From NCBI GenBank assembly GCA_944392485.1, contig CALXWO010000004.1, positions 89,039-123,549 of the forward strand: a DNA stretch of 34,511 nt, in the 5' to 3' direction. Positions 7,674-20,008 of the stretch are shown here, in pieces (position 1 is the stretch's first letter; each line of letters starts with the position of its first letter). This DNA is from an uncultured Clostridia bacterium. GTDB taxonomy: Bacteria; Bacillota; Clostridia; TANB77; CAG-508. The notes beneath the pieces were generated by a model. That model saw nothing but the letters and a program-made list of their open reading frames with translations, was not told the DNA's origin and ran no database searches. A program made the position numbers and the translations under genes.

Positions 7674-8562
7674 TTATTTCCTCCCATACTGTTATCATAA
7701 AGTGATCTATTGCCATATCAAAATTATTACTTTTTTTTATTCTATTTTTTGTGTCTTCTACTATTTCCATGCAATTTATATATTTTGTATTTGTTTTTAC
7801 CTTATTAAAAAATATTAAATTTATATATTCTAATATTTCTATTGCTTCTTCTTTATCTACAAATATATCTTCTTTTTTTTCTAACATATCTATTATATCA
7901 AATTTTTCAATATTTGAAAATAAATTATCTATTAATTTATAATCCTTTTCTTTGTCTTTTAATATTAATGCTTTTTTTATACTTCCATCTGCAATTTTTA
8001 ATGTTAAATCTGATACGCCTTTACAGTTAAATTTGTTTTCTAAAATTTTTAGTAGTTGGTCATTATTTAATTTGTTAAATAATATTTTAGTACATCTTGA
8101 CTTTACTGTTGGTAAGAAAAGATTATCATCTGTTGTTATTAAAATTATTGTAACATATTCTGGTGGTTCTTCTAATGTTTTTAATAAACTGTTTTGGGCT
8201 TCTTTTGTCATTAAATTGCTATCATTTATTATATATACTTTTCTTTTTGAAACAATTGGCTTTTCATAAACTTTTTTAACTACTTCCCTTATTGTATCAA
8301 TTTTAATTGCATTACCTTCTGGATTAATTGTAAAAAAATCTGGATTGTTCGAAGAATCAAATTCTATACATGATTTACATGTGTTACATGGTTTTTCTTG
8401 TCCAATACATAATATGGCTTTTGCAAATTCCATTGCAAATAACATTTTCCCAATAGATTCTCTGCCTATAAACATATAAGCATTTGCTATTTTATTTTCT
8501 TTTATTATATCTTGAAATAGTTTTTTGTTATTTTCATTACCTATTATATTTTCAAACATCAT
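7666..8562 (-). CDS. holB: DNA polymerase III subunit delta' (clamp loader)
   Basis: The 298-residue product shows a degenerate AAA+ fold. FIGRESIGKMLFAMEFAKAI near residue 32 is a relaxed P-loop region, and CNTCKSC near residue 59 is the zinc-binding module. IINDSNLMTKEAQNSLLKTLEEPPE and TVKSRCTKI (sensor / SRC motif) follow. It helps load the sliding clamp. The gene sits 16 nt after lepB and overlaps ricT by 8 nt; the holB-ricT neighbourhood is widespread in Firmicutes. The two initial ATGs (MMFENIIG) are equivalent. No in-frame CGG. Confidence 0.92.
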   Translation of the reverse strand: MMFENIIGNENNKKLFQDIIKENKIANAYMFIGRESIGKMLFAMEFAKAILCIGQEKPCNTCKSCIEFDSSNNPDFFTINPEGNAIKIDTIREVVKKVYEKPIVSKRKVYIINDSNLMTKEAQNSLLKTLEEPPEYVTIILITTDDNLFLPTVKSRCTKILFNKLNNDQLLKILENKFNCKGVSDLTLKIADGSIKKALILKDKEKDYKLIDNLFSNIEKFDIIDMLEKKEDIFVDKEEAIEILEYINLIFFNKVKTNTKYINCMEIVEDTKNRIKKSNNFDMAIDHFMITVWEEING

Positions 8563-8578
8563 ACTAATTTCCTTATTT

Positions 8579-9238
8579 TTAATCTATTGTACCAAATTTA
8601 TTTAGTGGCCAAAATCTGATCCATACTTTACTTTCTATTCTCTCTATTGGTATACATCCAAAACTCCTGCTATCTGTACTATGTGGCCTATTATCTCCCA
8701 TTACAAAAACACAACCTTCTGGAACAATAATATCATTATATATTTCTCCACTTGTTGTTATTCCTTCTCTTAAATATGGTTCATCTAATTCTTCTCCATT
8801 TAAATATACTTTTCCATCTTCTATTTTTATATGGTCTCCTTCTACGGCAATTACTCTTTTTATATAACTTGTTTTAGTAAATTCTAATACATAATATGTG
8901 AATTTTTCAAATAATCCTTGTGGATTATAGTCGTATATTGCTACAGGATTATCATAATTTATTTCATATGCAGAAAGTATAGGCTCACTTGGTGCCTCAA
9001 ATGTTATTATATCCCCTCTATTATATTTACCATTAACTGTTCTAACCCATCTGTTTAAAATTAGCCTTTGTCCTTCCTCTAGCGTACTGTACATAGAAGG
9101 TTGCTGTACTACTGTTGGTGTTCCAATATAATATCTAAATAGCAATGCTAGTACTATTGCTATTACTATACAATATATCCATTCTAATATGTTTTTTGCT
9201 CTAGGGCTTATGTTTATATTTGGTTTTTTAAATTTCAT
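8579..9238 (-). CDS. lepB: Signal peptidase I
   Basis: This 219-residue membrane serine protease removes signal peptides from exported proteins. One transmembrane segment (about residues 18-37) is followed by QQPSMYSTL with catalytic Ser48, the substrate-binding segment GDIITFEAP, YIKRVIAVEGD with the catalytic Lys, and GDNRPHSTDSRSFG, the C-terminal conserved box. I chose the ATG at 9236-9238, preceded by GAAGGA; a TTG six codons upstream would absorb that ribosome binding site. It lies 38 nt downstream of the sensor kinase stop. Confidence 0.93.
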   Translation of the reverse strand: MKFKKPNINISPRAKNILEWIYCIVIAIVLALLFRYYIGTPTVVQQPSMYSTLEEGQRLILNRWVRTVNGKYNRGDIITFEAPSEPILSAYEINYDNPVAIYDYNPQGLFEKFTYYVLEFTKTSYIKRVIAVEGDHIKIEDGKVYLNGEELDEPYLREGITTSGEIYNDIIVPEGCVFVMGDNRPHSTDSRSFGCIPIERIESKVWIRFWPLNKFGTID

Positions 9239-9276
9239 TTTTGTTCCTTCTTTCAAGCAAACTTCATAATTTCAAT

Positions 9277-10705
9277 CTATTTTTGTTTTGTTGGTATTGT
9301 TATTACAACTTCTGTTCCTTCATGCACTTTGCTTTTTATATCTATCCTGCCATTGTTTTTATCTAGTATTTCTTTTGCAATAGAAAGTCCGAAGTCCTGT
9401 TCCTCCCATTGCTCTTGTTCTTGCTTTATCTACTCTATAAAATCTTTCAAATATTCTATCTAAATCCTTTTCTGGTATTCCAATTCCATTATCTATAACT
9501 TTTATATATGCATCATTATATACAAATCCTACATATATTTTTATTGTTCCTTCTTCTCCTGTATATTTTATACTATTTGATAATACATTTAATATTACTC
9601 TTTCTATACCATCTTTATCTGCATAAACCTTAGGAACATTAGCTGTAACAAAACATTCCACCTTTTGTTTCTTTTTATCCATTTCTATTTGTAGGTTCTC
9701 TTGGCATTGTTTTACTAGCTCTCCTAAGTCAAATTCTGTTTTCTCCCAATCTGATTTATTATTGTCAAACTTAGATAACGTTAATAAATCATTTACAAGT
9801 TTTGTCATCCTAACAGCTTCTGAAGATATTACATTTAAAAATTTTTCTTGCAATTCTTTATCGTATTCACTAGTAGCTAATGTTTCTGTATATCCTAAAA
9901 TTGAAGTAAGTGGTGTCTTAAGTTCATGTGATACGTCTGCAACAAATTCTTTTCTCATATTGTCTAATTTAACATGTTCTGTTATGTCTTGTACTAATAC
10001 CATAACGCCTGCGGGTCTATCGTTTTCGTCCTTAAATGGTGCAAAAAATAGATTTAAATATTTATCATCTATGTTAACTTTTTGTTCTGTAGATGTCCAG
10101 TTTTCTAAGTATATTATTTTTTCCATATTTATATCTACTTTTAATTTTTTAAATATTTTTTCAAATGTATCTTCACTTGAGCTTATTTCTAAAAGTCTTG
10201 TTGCAGCAGGATTAATATGTATAATTTCACCTTCTATATTAAATGCAATAATACCATCTGTCATGTGAAGTAAAATAGTTTCTATCTGTTTTTTTTGCCT
10301 TGTTACTTCATTTAAGTTTTCTTTTAATCCAGAGGTCATAAGATTAAATGCATTTACTAAATCTGCTATTTCAGTTTTTGATTTTGTATCTTCTAACAAC
10401 TTTATTTCTTCTGATACATCTTCTCCATCTGCCATTTTTTTTGCATTTTTTATTAATCTAGATATTGGATTTACAATTGTTTTAGATATAAATAGCATTA
10501 TTATTAATGCTATAATTAAAAATGTAATAGATAATATTGAAAAAATTAAATTTCCTTTGCTTATTTCATTTACTAATTCTATATTTCCTAGATTTAAATT
10601 TATATATTGTAAATGATTTATATATATATATCCCGGAATTACAAAAATAATCAATGCAAGTACTACCATTATTAATATTATTTTTATTTGAACACTTTTA
10701 AACAT
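9277..10705 (-). CDS. WalK-like sensor histidine kinase, read through one CGG +1 recoding site
   Basis: The 475-residue product is encoded by 10705-9392 and 9390-9277 (438 and 37 codons, then stop). Two transmembrane segments flank a very short outer loop. They are followed by a HAMP domain (SKTIVNPISRL), a PAS domain, HisKA with VSHELKTPLTSI (phosphorylated His), the N box ERVILNVLSNSIKYTG and the G1 box DNGIGIPEKDL. The G2 box GGTGLGLSIAKEI spans the recoding site: the zero frame reads GGTGLRTFYCK and stops, so only the shifted product has a complete ATP lid and the final ATPase strands. I chose the ATG at 10703-10705 (GAGG upstream); the in-frame extension to 10744 runs into a perfect hairpin. 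It pairs with the response regulator just upstream. Confidence 0.9.
9388..9391 (-). other. CGG +1 recoding site, sensor kinase
   Basis: Minus strand: GGA CTT C GGA CTT TCT. Skipping the C (base 9391) gives G-T-G-L-G-L-S-I, the canonical G2 box of histidine kinases. Confidence 0.95.
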
Positions 10706-10725
10706 TTTATACCTCGCAAAAACAA

Positions 10726-10752
10726 ATTGTAATTTGCTTCGCAAATTACAAT
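10726..10752. repeat. Perfect 12-bp hairpin at the 5' end of the kinase gene
   Basis: ATTGTAATTTGC (10726-10737), loop TTC, GCAAATTACAAT (10741-10752). A related hairpin with arms AAATTGTAATTT is at 23815-23853. It lies 20 nt upstream of the chosen kinase start. Confidence 0.7.
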
Positions 10753-10753
10753 A

Positions 10754-10850
10754 GTGAAAAACTAAAAGTGAAAAGTGAATAGTAAATGAAGATTATTTGT
10801 TGAAATCAACAAATAATCGACCAATACTTTTAACTCTTCACTATTAACTT
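10754..10850. repeat. Degenerate family A-like hairpin between response regulator and kinase
   Basis: Outer arms of GTGAAAAGTG / CTTTTAACTCTTCAC type enclose a perfect 13-bp inner stem (10791-10803 with 10806-10818, loop AA). The element begins right after the response regulator stop codon and could attenuate or stabilise the transcript. Confidence 0.6.
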
Positions 10851-11573
10851 TTAGTTGTTTCTTATATAATACCCTACTCCTCTTTTTGTTATAAGAATTC
10901 TTGGGTTTGCTGTGTCTTTTTCTATTTTTCCTCTTATTCTTCTTACTGTAACATCTACTGTTCTAATATCTCCATAATACTCATATCCCCAAACTTTTTC
11001 AAGCAATACTTCTCTTGTAATTACTTGTCCTGCTTGGCTTGCTAAAAATTTTAAGACTTCAAATTCTCTTATTGTTAAGTCTATTACTTCTCCGTCTACT
11101 TTTGCTTCGAATTTATCTAAATCTAATTCTAATGGACCTACTACAATTTTTTTAGTTTTTCCATCTTCTCCTATATTATTTGCATTTTCTTTTATTTCAG
11201 ATTTTCTTAAGTTTGCTTTTATCCTTGCCATTAATTCTCTTACACTAAAAGGTTTTGTAATATAATCGTCTGCACCTAATTCCAATCCTAATATTTTGTC
11301 TATTTCTTCATCTTTAGCTGTAAGCATAAGTATTGGAACATTTAGTGAACTTCTAATTTTTTTGCATACTGTTAACCCGTCCATTTTAGGAAGCATAATA
11401 TCAAGTAAAATTAAATCTGGTTTTTTTGTTGTTGCAATTTCTACTGCCGTAACCCCGTCATTTGCTTCTAAAGTATTATATCCTTCTTTTTCAAGGTTAT
11501 ATACTAAAATATCTACTATTGGTTTTTCATCATCTACTATTAATATTGTTTTTTTATCGTCCATTTCTTCCAC
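10851..11573 (-). CDS. OmpR/PhoB-family response regulator (WalR-like)
   Basis: The 240-residue product has a receiver domain (ILIVDDEKPI, phospho-acceptor Asp in LILLDIMLPKMDG, Lys in DDYITKPFSVRELMARI) and a C-terminal winged helix (LTIREFEVLKFLA ... VWGYEYYGDIRTVDVTVRRIRGKIE). The linker and winged helix closely resemble WalR/VicR, regulators of cell-wall turnover in Firmicutes. The GTG at 11571-11573 is favoured because GGTGG lies about 7 nt upstream; an ATG three codons later is the alternative. The gene begins the minus-strand run that continues through kinase, lepB, holB and ricT. Confidence 0.92.
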   Translation of the reverse strand: MEEMDDKKTILIVDDEKPIVDILVYNLEKEGYNTLEANDGVTAVEIATTKKPDLILLDIMLPKMDGLTVCKKIRSSLNVPILMLTAKDEEIDKILGLELGADDYITKPFSVRELMARIKANLRKSEIKENANNIGEDGKTKKIVVGPLELDLDKFEAKVDGEVIDLTIREFEVLKFLASQAGQVITREVLLEKVWGYEYYGDIRTVDVTVRRIRGKIEKDTANPRILITKRGVGYYIRNN

Positions 11574-11687
11574 AAAAGTCCCACCTTTCTTATCTTTGAC
11601 TTTTATTATTTATTTATATCATATAACAAAATTTTAGACAAGATTTTTTTACAAAATTATTACAAAAATATGACAAGATATATTTTT

Positions 11688-11717
11688 AGGGAAAAAGGGC
11701 TTTTCTCCTTTTTCCCT
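11688..11717. terminator. Hairpin downstream of ndvB
   Basis: AGGGAAAAAGG (11688-11698), 8-nt loop, CCTTTTTCCCT (11707-11717) form a perfect 11-bp stem just after the ndvB stop. The following minus-strand bases are A-rich rather than T-rich, so termination strength is uncertain. Confidence 0.55.
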
Positions 11718-11722
11718 ATTCT

Positions 11723-14700
11723 TTATAAGATTACCTCTATTTCATTTATTGAACCATTGTCTTCTAATTTTATTTGCTTTTCTGGTATTTCTATACCGTT
11801 AAAATAAAATTTTTGATTTTCTCCTGTACATTTTCCTTCTGGATTTTTTATATTGATATTATATATACTTGTTTTATACCTATATCTAATATTATATTGC
11901 TCCCATTTGCTAGAAACACATGGCTCAATTTTTAACATTCCAGCTTCTATTTTTAAGCCTAATATATTTTCTATTCCAGCTTTGCAAAACCAACTGCTAG
12001 AACCTGTATACCAAGTCCAACCGCCTCTTCCTGCTAAATTATTTGCTCCATATACATCGGCAGCAATTACATATGGTTCTACTTTATACTTTCTTGCGGC
12101 TTCTTTAGTTCTTGCATGTTCTATAGAATTTATCATTCTATAATATTCTACAGCTTTTTCTCCAAATCCTAGTTCTGTAAAAGCAATTATTGCCCAAATT
12201 GCACCATGTGTATATTGTCCTCCGATTTTCTCTTACTCCTGGCAAGTAAGCCTTTATATATCCTGGTTCTATTTTTGTTTTATTAAATGGTGGGTCTAAT
12301 AATTTTATAATTCCATTTTCTTGATCTATTAAATGATTTTCTAAAGATTGCATTGAAATATATTTTTTATCATTATCTGCCGCTCCTGATATTACACCCC
12401 AACTTTGTGAAATACTATCTATTCTACATTCTTCGTTTTCTATGCTTCCGAAGTGGTTTGCCATTATCCATATATGCTCTTCTAAACCATCTTCCATCCC
12501 AGCCATTATTATTTAGTGCTTTTTTTAGTTCTTCCATAATTGTTTTATATTTATTTGCCTTTTGCGTGTCATTCATATTTTCACAAATTGGTATAAACTT
12601 TTTTAGAATGTCATAAATAAAAAATCCTAACCAAATACTTTCTCCTTTATTTTTGTTTCCTACAGTATTTAAACCATCATTCCAATCTCCTGAACCTATT
12701 TTAGGAAGTCCATTTTCTCCAAAATTTAAACTTTTTTCAATTGCTCTTATACAATGCATATATACATTTTCTTTTATATTAGATTCTAAATATAAATCAT
12801 ATTTCTCGTCTGTCCCCTCTGGAAGTAAATCTCCCTTTATATATGGCTCTTCTATTTCCAATATAGAATAATCTTTTGTTTGTTTTATATATTCACATAC
12901 TACATAGCAAAGCCACAATAAGTCATCTGAAAATCTTGTTCTAATGCCTCTTTTAGTTTCCTTATGCCACCAATGTTCTACATCTCCTTCTATAAATTGA
13001 TGTCTACATGAAATAAGAATTTGCTTTTTCATAAATTCTATATCAATATATTTTAATCCAAGTGTGTCTTGTAATTGGTCTCTAAATCCGGTTGCTCCAC
13101 CTGATTGATAATATGCACTTTTGCCCCATAGCCTTGATACTATAGTTTGGTATTCTGCCCAACCATTTAACATTATATTAATAGACTCAATTGGAGTATT
13201 TACTTGAACTTTATTTAAAAGATCATACCAGTAAGTTTTTACTTTGTTTAGTTCTTGAATACAATTTGATATTTTAGAGTATTTATATGCTACATCTTTT
13301 GCATCTAATAATGTTTCTTCTTCTCCAAATTGTAATATTATTTCTTTATCTTCAAAGCTTTCTAATTCTATTTCAATCTCAATTGCTATACATGAATTTT
13401 GACCTAACCCAGATACATTATCCAAACTTACTTTATCTAAAGCTTCTGGGGTTTTTATATCTCCATCACCTATAAAAGAATTTTTATTTCCTGTATATGA
13501 TTTTATTTTTTCACTGCTTGACACAAATGTTATATTTTCTTTAAAGTTATCTTGGTATAAATTTTTTACTTTAATTAAATTTCCTTCTTTTAAAACTTCT
13601 ATATACCCATTTGTTTTTATTTCGTCTTCGCCTAAAACTGGTTTAATATAGTAAAATAATTTTAATTTTCTTCTATTTGGTTCTAGATTTTTTAATTTTA
13701 AAATATTTATTTTTACATTATCTTTTTGTGGAACAAATATATTCAATTCGTGAGAAATATTGTTTTTTATAGTTTTTAAATTTACATACCCAAATCCATA
13801 TCTTAAGTATGTTTCTTCTTCATCATTATTTAAATTATCTGACAGTGTCCATTTTTTACCTGTTTTATAGTCCTTTAAATAAATTATTTCTGATGGTAAA
13901 TCACTTACTGGATTATTATTCCAAGCACTAAGTCTATTTAGTCTACTATTTTTATGCCATGTAAAACCTCCTAAATTTTGTGTCACTATAGTTCCAAAAT
14001 TCTCATTTGCAAGTATTGTACTCCAAACTGTTGGAAGTTTATTTTCTTTATCTAGTTTTATTATATATTCTAATCCGTCTTCAGAAAATCCTCCGTATTC
14101 ATTAAAATATTTTAAATTGCTTAAATCTATATTTTGATAATTAAAATTTTCTTGTAACTTCTGTTCTTCTATTAAATCTAATCCAATATCTTTTATTGTT
14201 TTTAAATACTCTTCTTCTTGGTCTTCAATTTCTGTTTTTATATCTCCTTTTTTTGCGTCTAATATTACATTTGCTCTAAATTCTAATAAATTTATATCTT
14301 CTTTTTCTATTTGGTTTGCGTTAAGAATAAATATTCCACCACTTATATTTTTTAGGTATTCCATTTGACTATTTGATATTGCATTTTCTATTTCGTAATT
14401 TATATATTGATCATAAGAATTTTCTTCTTTGTCTAAAATTACTAAATCAATTTTTATGTTTTTACTTCTTATAAATTCAAAAGCTTTTAAAATATCTTTA
14501 ATTACATACATATCATTTAAATCTTCTATTTCTACTAATAGAATAGGTAAATCCCCAGAAATTCCGTATTTCCATAATTCGTCTTGTTCATATACTTTTG
14601 GTGGAAGTTTTTTTAGGAATATACTTTTTAATGGGTTGCTAAAAAGTATATATGATAATAATTTTTGATAATTTTCTATATCCGTTCCTTTAAGTTCTAA

Positions 14701-17700
14701 ATATATAGCCTCAGCCTCTACTTTTGCTTTTGCTAAATCAAATGTTTTTGTAATTATATTTGTATTTTTATATTGTTTTAATAACTCTAGAACTGTATTT
14801 TTATTATGTGATACACTAATTAATAGATCTAAAGTAATTTTTTCTCCTGGCATTATTTTAATTGTTCTTTTCATTGCTAAACATGGATCTGTTACTAATC
14901 CAATGTTTTTAGAATAGGGCTTAGAATTTTTTACCATTTCTGGAATTAAATTTTTTTCTTTTCCTAAAAATTTTTCTTTATCTATTTCGTATTCAAATTC
15001 TCCAATTGTCTCGTGCTCTGCGTAAAAAGAAACTCCCATATATATATCTTGCTCATTTATCCCTCTTTTTTTTCTTTTTACCACTATTTCTTCTTCATTT
15101 GATCTTTCAAATGTTAAAAATAAATTGTTAAATGTCATGTGTGCATAGTCTTGCATTGCTGTAGATAGCACAGGTTCAAAATAATTTGTTATTTCTAATG
15201 TTTTTTCTTGTGTTCCGTTATTTTTTATTTCTAACCTTCTTATTTCTACTGGATCGTCCGGAGAAACTATAATTTTAGTTGTTGTTTCTATGTCTGCATC
15301 TATTCTTACAAATTTATGCTTTTCTGGCATAAATGATATTAAATATTTGTCTCCTTTGTTTGATTTGTCTAATGGAGTATTTATCCATATTTTATTGTTA
15401 GAAACATCTTTTATATAAAATATAATTCCTTGTTTATAGTCTGCTGTTTCTTTAAAACGATTTATTAAAATATTTTTGTATTTGCTATAACCCTCTCCAT
15501 TTTGCTTTATGCAAATTGTATAACTTCCATTTGATATTGTATTTGCTATATTTAATTTAGAATTAATCTTTGTATACGATTTTTCTAAATAATTTTCATA
15601 ATCTTTTGGCTTTACTTTTTCTATTTTTTCCTTTTTTTCTTTTGTAATTATTGCTTTTTCTGGCATTTTCTCTTGTAACAATATATCTACTGCTTTAATT
15701 TGTGGATTTTGCATAAATCTATTTACCAATATATTGTTGTTTATTAAATTATTAATTGATAATAAGCTTAGTGCTTGATGATGTGCCATATATGTTTTTA
15801 CGGGTTCACTTTTTTTGCCATATTTTAATCTGGAAATTGTATAATCAATTGATTCGTAAAATCCATATTTATTATACATATTTTCTTTTTCTAATTCTTT
15901 TAAATTTTTTATTGCTTCTTTTGGAACATAATTTAAACTTAAAAATACAGCATATGGTGCAACTACCATATCTTCTTCTAAGCCTCTTTTTAATCCGAGC
16001 CATGGAATTCCAAATGATTTATACTGATAATTATTATTAAAATCTTTTAAATTAAATGCCGCTTCGGAAATTCCCCAAGGAATCCCTAGTTTTTTTGCAT
16101 ATTCTATTTGACTCATAATTAAAAATCTGCATGATTCATCTAACAAACTTCCTGCATATTCAGATATGTTTATATTTGGCATTAAATACTCAAATGCTGT
16201 TCCAGACCACGATATTAAACCTTTATATTTTTTTAGACTGGTTAAAGTTCTGCTTAAACTGTTCCAATGTTTAGATGGAATATCTTTTTTTGCAATTGCA
16301 ATTAGGCTGGCTTGTCTTGCTTCGGATGCTAATAAATCATAATACGAATTTGTAAGTCTATTTTGTTCTATATCATATCCTATAGAAAACAAACTTTTTT
16401 TATCATTATATAAGACTGAAAAATCTGTATTTTCTATTATATTGTCAATAATATTAATCATTTGTTGTATATTAGGACGTTCTAAATGCCCGCTTTCTCC
16501 TACAACTAAACTGTCGCTATTTTGTAGTTCAATAGTTCTTTTGTCTATACTATCCTGTATTTTTTCCATTAAAAATTGTTTTACTGTATATAAATATCCA
16601 ATAAAATTTCCATTATCTACTGTAGAAATATATCTTGGATAAAGAGGGTCTAGTGTTTTTGTATTATACCAATTATATAAATGTCCATTCCATTTTTGTA
16701 ATTTTAAAATCGTATCCAACATTTTTCTTAATAATTCTATTGCTTCTTCTAATTTTATATATTTTAAATCATAGGCAGAAATAATTGCTAACATACCTAA
16801 CCCTATATTTGTTGGTGAAGTCCTGATTGCTATTTTATTTTTTCTTTCTTCCTGATAATTATCTGGTGGTAAATAATTATTTTCTTTATTCATTGTATCT
16901 TCAAAATATTGCCAAATATCTTTTCCTATTTTAACAAGGTACTTCTTTTCTTTGTTTGATATCTCTTGAACTGCATTTTTTTGTTTTGTATCTTTACTAA
17001 TATACCAAGCAATTATAGGGCCAATTGTCCACAAAATACTAGTTATTATTAATAATATATTTTTTAAATATATACCAAAAAAAAGATACAAAATCCCAAA
17101 AATTATATTTATATTCATTAGTTTGCAATATCCACTTAGTTTTGTACTTACTTGCTTTTCAGCCTCTTCTGAAGTTATCCATTCTAGTAAATTAGATTTA
17201 GTTACTGCCATTCTATAAATTGTTTTTAAAATAGATTGTAAATTTATATATGCTTTATGTGGTAAAAAAGCAAATTTTAAAATTCCACTTAAAATATTTG
17301 ATTTAAATGAGCTTATATTTGGTATTAGACTTTTATATGCATAAACAAAGTTTGCTGTTTTTCCTTTTTTAAAAATAACATAATCAACAAAATTTAATAT
17401 GTTTGGAAAAACATATGCTATTATACTTATAACTATTATTGGCCATATTTTAAAATTAGATAAAATTTTTAATATACTTGCAGACAAAATCCCTATAAAT
17501 ACCAATATTGGTACTAGACTTCTTCTTAAATTATCGAATATTTTAAATTTTGATAAAGTATTTAATGGATTTAATTTTACATTTTGTTTTTTATCTTTTA
17601 TTTTCTTATTTAGCCACATTATAATTTGCCAGTCTCCTCTAATCCATCTACTATCCCTTAGAGAAAAACTGTTATATTTGCTAGGCACATTGTCTAGTAG

Positions 17701-19939
17701 TAATATATCAGTTGCAAGCCCGCATCTTAAATAATTTCCTTCTAATAAATCATGGCTCAACACCATATTTTCTGGAATTTCATTTTTTAGTATTGTATGA
17801 AAAACTTTTAAATCATAAATTCCTTTTCCAGTAAAAATTCCTTCATCAAAATTATCTTGATAAATATCTGAAATTGCATTTGTATATGAGTCTGTTCCTC
17901 CGTGTTCCAGAAAAGATTTTTGTAAAAAGAGTTTTTCTACTAGATTCTAAATCTATTCCAATTCTAGGTTGTATAATTCCATGTCCTTTTGTTACTACTT
18001 TTTTTTCTAAATCTATTTCTGGTTTATTTAAAATATGTGCCATTGTACCAATCAGTTCTAGTCCTGTTTCTAGACACAGATTAGTATCAGAATCTAGCGT
18101 AATTACATATTTAATATCACTAGTTACGCATCTGGTAAGTGTATTTGCTCTAAAATGGTTTGTGCCTTCAACTAAAAACTCATTAAATTCGCATAATAAC
18201 CCTCTTTTTCTTTCCCATCCCATATAACATTTTTCATTAGGATTCCATATTCTTTTTCTATATAAAAAACTAAATTTAGGAATATCACTTTCACTATTTG
18301 TGTATATCTTATTTAATTTTTCTGTTTCTTTTAAACCTTCTTTAATTATTTCTTCATCATATGTTTCAATTTCATTTTTACTTGATGTGCAATCTCCCAG
18401 CAATGTAAAATATATGTTTTTGCTTTTATTTGCTAAATAATATACTTCTAATTTTTTCATTAAATTTTTAACTTGGTTTTTGTCTTTTAAAATTGTTGGT
18501 ATTACAACAATTGTACTATATTCTTTTGGAACTCCCTTTATAAAATCTAATTTAGGTAATAACTTAGGTTTTATAATTTTGCTTAAAATATAGTTAATTA
18601 ATTGTATTACTATTTCAGAAATAGGTATTATTAATATAATTGCAAATATTATAGATATTAATATATTTCTAGACATATTATAAAAATATAATCCAAATAA
18701 AAAAGATAAACATATACTAACTATAATATTTGCTATAATATATCTACAAACTTTTTGCTTTTCTGCAATTTGCTTTTTTGTTTTTATTCCTAAACTTTTA
18801 AATAATTCTTCTTTTCCATCAGAAATTAAATAATACCCTATATGAGATTTTTTATTGTTATAATTTTTATCTTTTATAAATTCTAAATTAGATAATTCTA
18901 TAAGTTTTTTTGATATATATATTTCAGAAATTTTTGTTTTTTCCGATATTTCCTTTATTACATTTCGATAATATTCTTTTGTTTTATAATCCATTTTTGA
19001 ATAAATTCCTGATGGATCATTTTTTAAAATTTCTTCTACTCCATTTATTTGCTCAAATAAGCTTAAAAAGTTAACCCTTAAAATTTCTTTTAAACTTGTA
19101 ATGCTATTGCCTAAAGATACTTTTAAAATTGCAATATCATAATGCTCTTTTCTTATTACTTCCGAAATGGTCATCCCCATTTTATTTACTTGTTCTTCTA
19201 AAATATTTAAATATGGCACTCCTTGTTTTCCATATTTTTTTAATTTATATGACATATACTCTATAAATGGATATCTCATCTCTTTATAAGACATTTTTTT
19301 ATTTTTATTTAAATTTACATTTTTAAATATCTGTTTTTTACTTTCTTTTCTTTCTACCAATCTTTCAATAATGTTTTCTACTTTATATTTTTGATTTTGG
19401 GAAGCATATATCTTTTCACATATGTTTCTTATGTTTTCTATTATAGCTATATCTAAAAATATCCATAAATTCCATATTTCTTCCATGCTAAGTAATTTTT
19501 TATTTTGATATGAAGTAATTGCTATATTTAATATTTCATCATCTATTTTATTATCTGTATAAGCAACTATTTCTGATGCTAAGACATATATTCTACTATA
19601 TCCATTATATATACCTCCAACGAGCCCAGGAAATTGCTTGTATTTTTTTAAATTCATTTCTCTTAAAATTGTTTTACATGTTTCTTCTATAATATAAAAA
19701 TTATCAAGTAACCATTCTCCCGCCGGATGAATTTCTATTCCTAATTTTGCATGTGAATTTAATAATTCATATGTTTTTTCTATAAAAATAAAATTGTCTT
19801 TTAACCTTGGAATTGGATAAGTAGATTTTAAAGAATTTCTATTTATTTCGTGACTACTTGCTATCTTTTCCATGTAGTTTTGAATTTGATAATTGTCTAG
19901 AACAGTCCCTTTTATATTTAAATATCTATATTTGCTCAA
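11723..19939 (-). CDS. ndvB: Cyclic beta-glucan synthase (GT84-GH94), one 2737-residue protein through three CGG +1 recoding sites
   Basis: The segments are 19939-17903, 17901-12451, 12449-12225 and 12223-11723: 679, 1817, 75 and 167 codons including stop, all exact. Canonical NdvB proteins are about 2800 residues. Membrane helices lie near 400-450; the GT84 domain has VITLDSDTNL (DxD near 613), GGTDSYTNAISDIYQD directly at site 1, SHDLLEGNYL and RWIRGDWQI (near 767). More membrane helices follow, then two carbohydrate-binding/GH94-like halves with SAYYQSGGATGFRDQLQD and GDWNDGLN (near 2419), which holds the phosphorylase-type catalytic Asp. Known relatives polymerise and cyclise beta-1,2-glucan from UDP-glucose. 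The start is TTG (19937-19939) with AGGTGA upstream. In the zero frame it falls into four fragments. Confidence 0.93.
12221..12224 (-). other. CGG +1 recoding site, ndvB site 3
   Basis: Minus strand: GAA AAT C GGA GGA CAA. Skipping the C (base 12224) gives R-E-N-G-G-Q-Y-T-H-G, a conserved GH94 motif. Confidence 0.94.
12447..12450 (-). other. CGG +1 recoding site, ndvB site 2
   Basis: Minus strand: CCA CTT C GGA AGC ATA. Skipping the C (base 12450) gives P-L-G-S-I-E-N-E-E-C-R-I-D-S-I, as in GH94 enzymes. Confidence 0.94.
17899..17902 (-). other. CGG +1 recoding site, ndvB site 1
   Basis: Minus strand: GGA ACA C GGA GGA ACA GAC. Skipping the C (base 17902) gives G-G-T-D-S-Y-T-N-A-I-S-D, conserved in the GT84 domain; the zero frame stops 17 codons later. 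Confidence 0.95.
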
Positions 19940-20008
19940 AATCTTTTCACCTCAATATGTAATTTGTACATATTTTTGCCAGTTTAAAGATTTTTTATGC
20001 AAAAACAA

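Noticed and set aside
10706..10744. Longer start of the sensor kinase
   Set aside because: The extension overlaps a perfect hairpin repeat, and a GAGG site serves the ATG at 10705.
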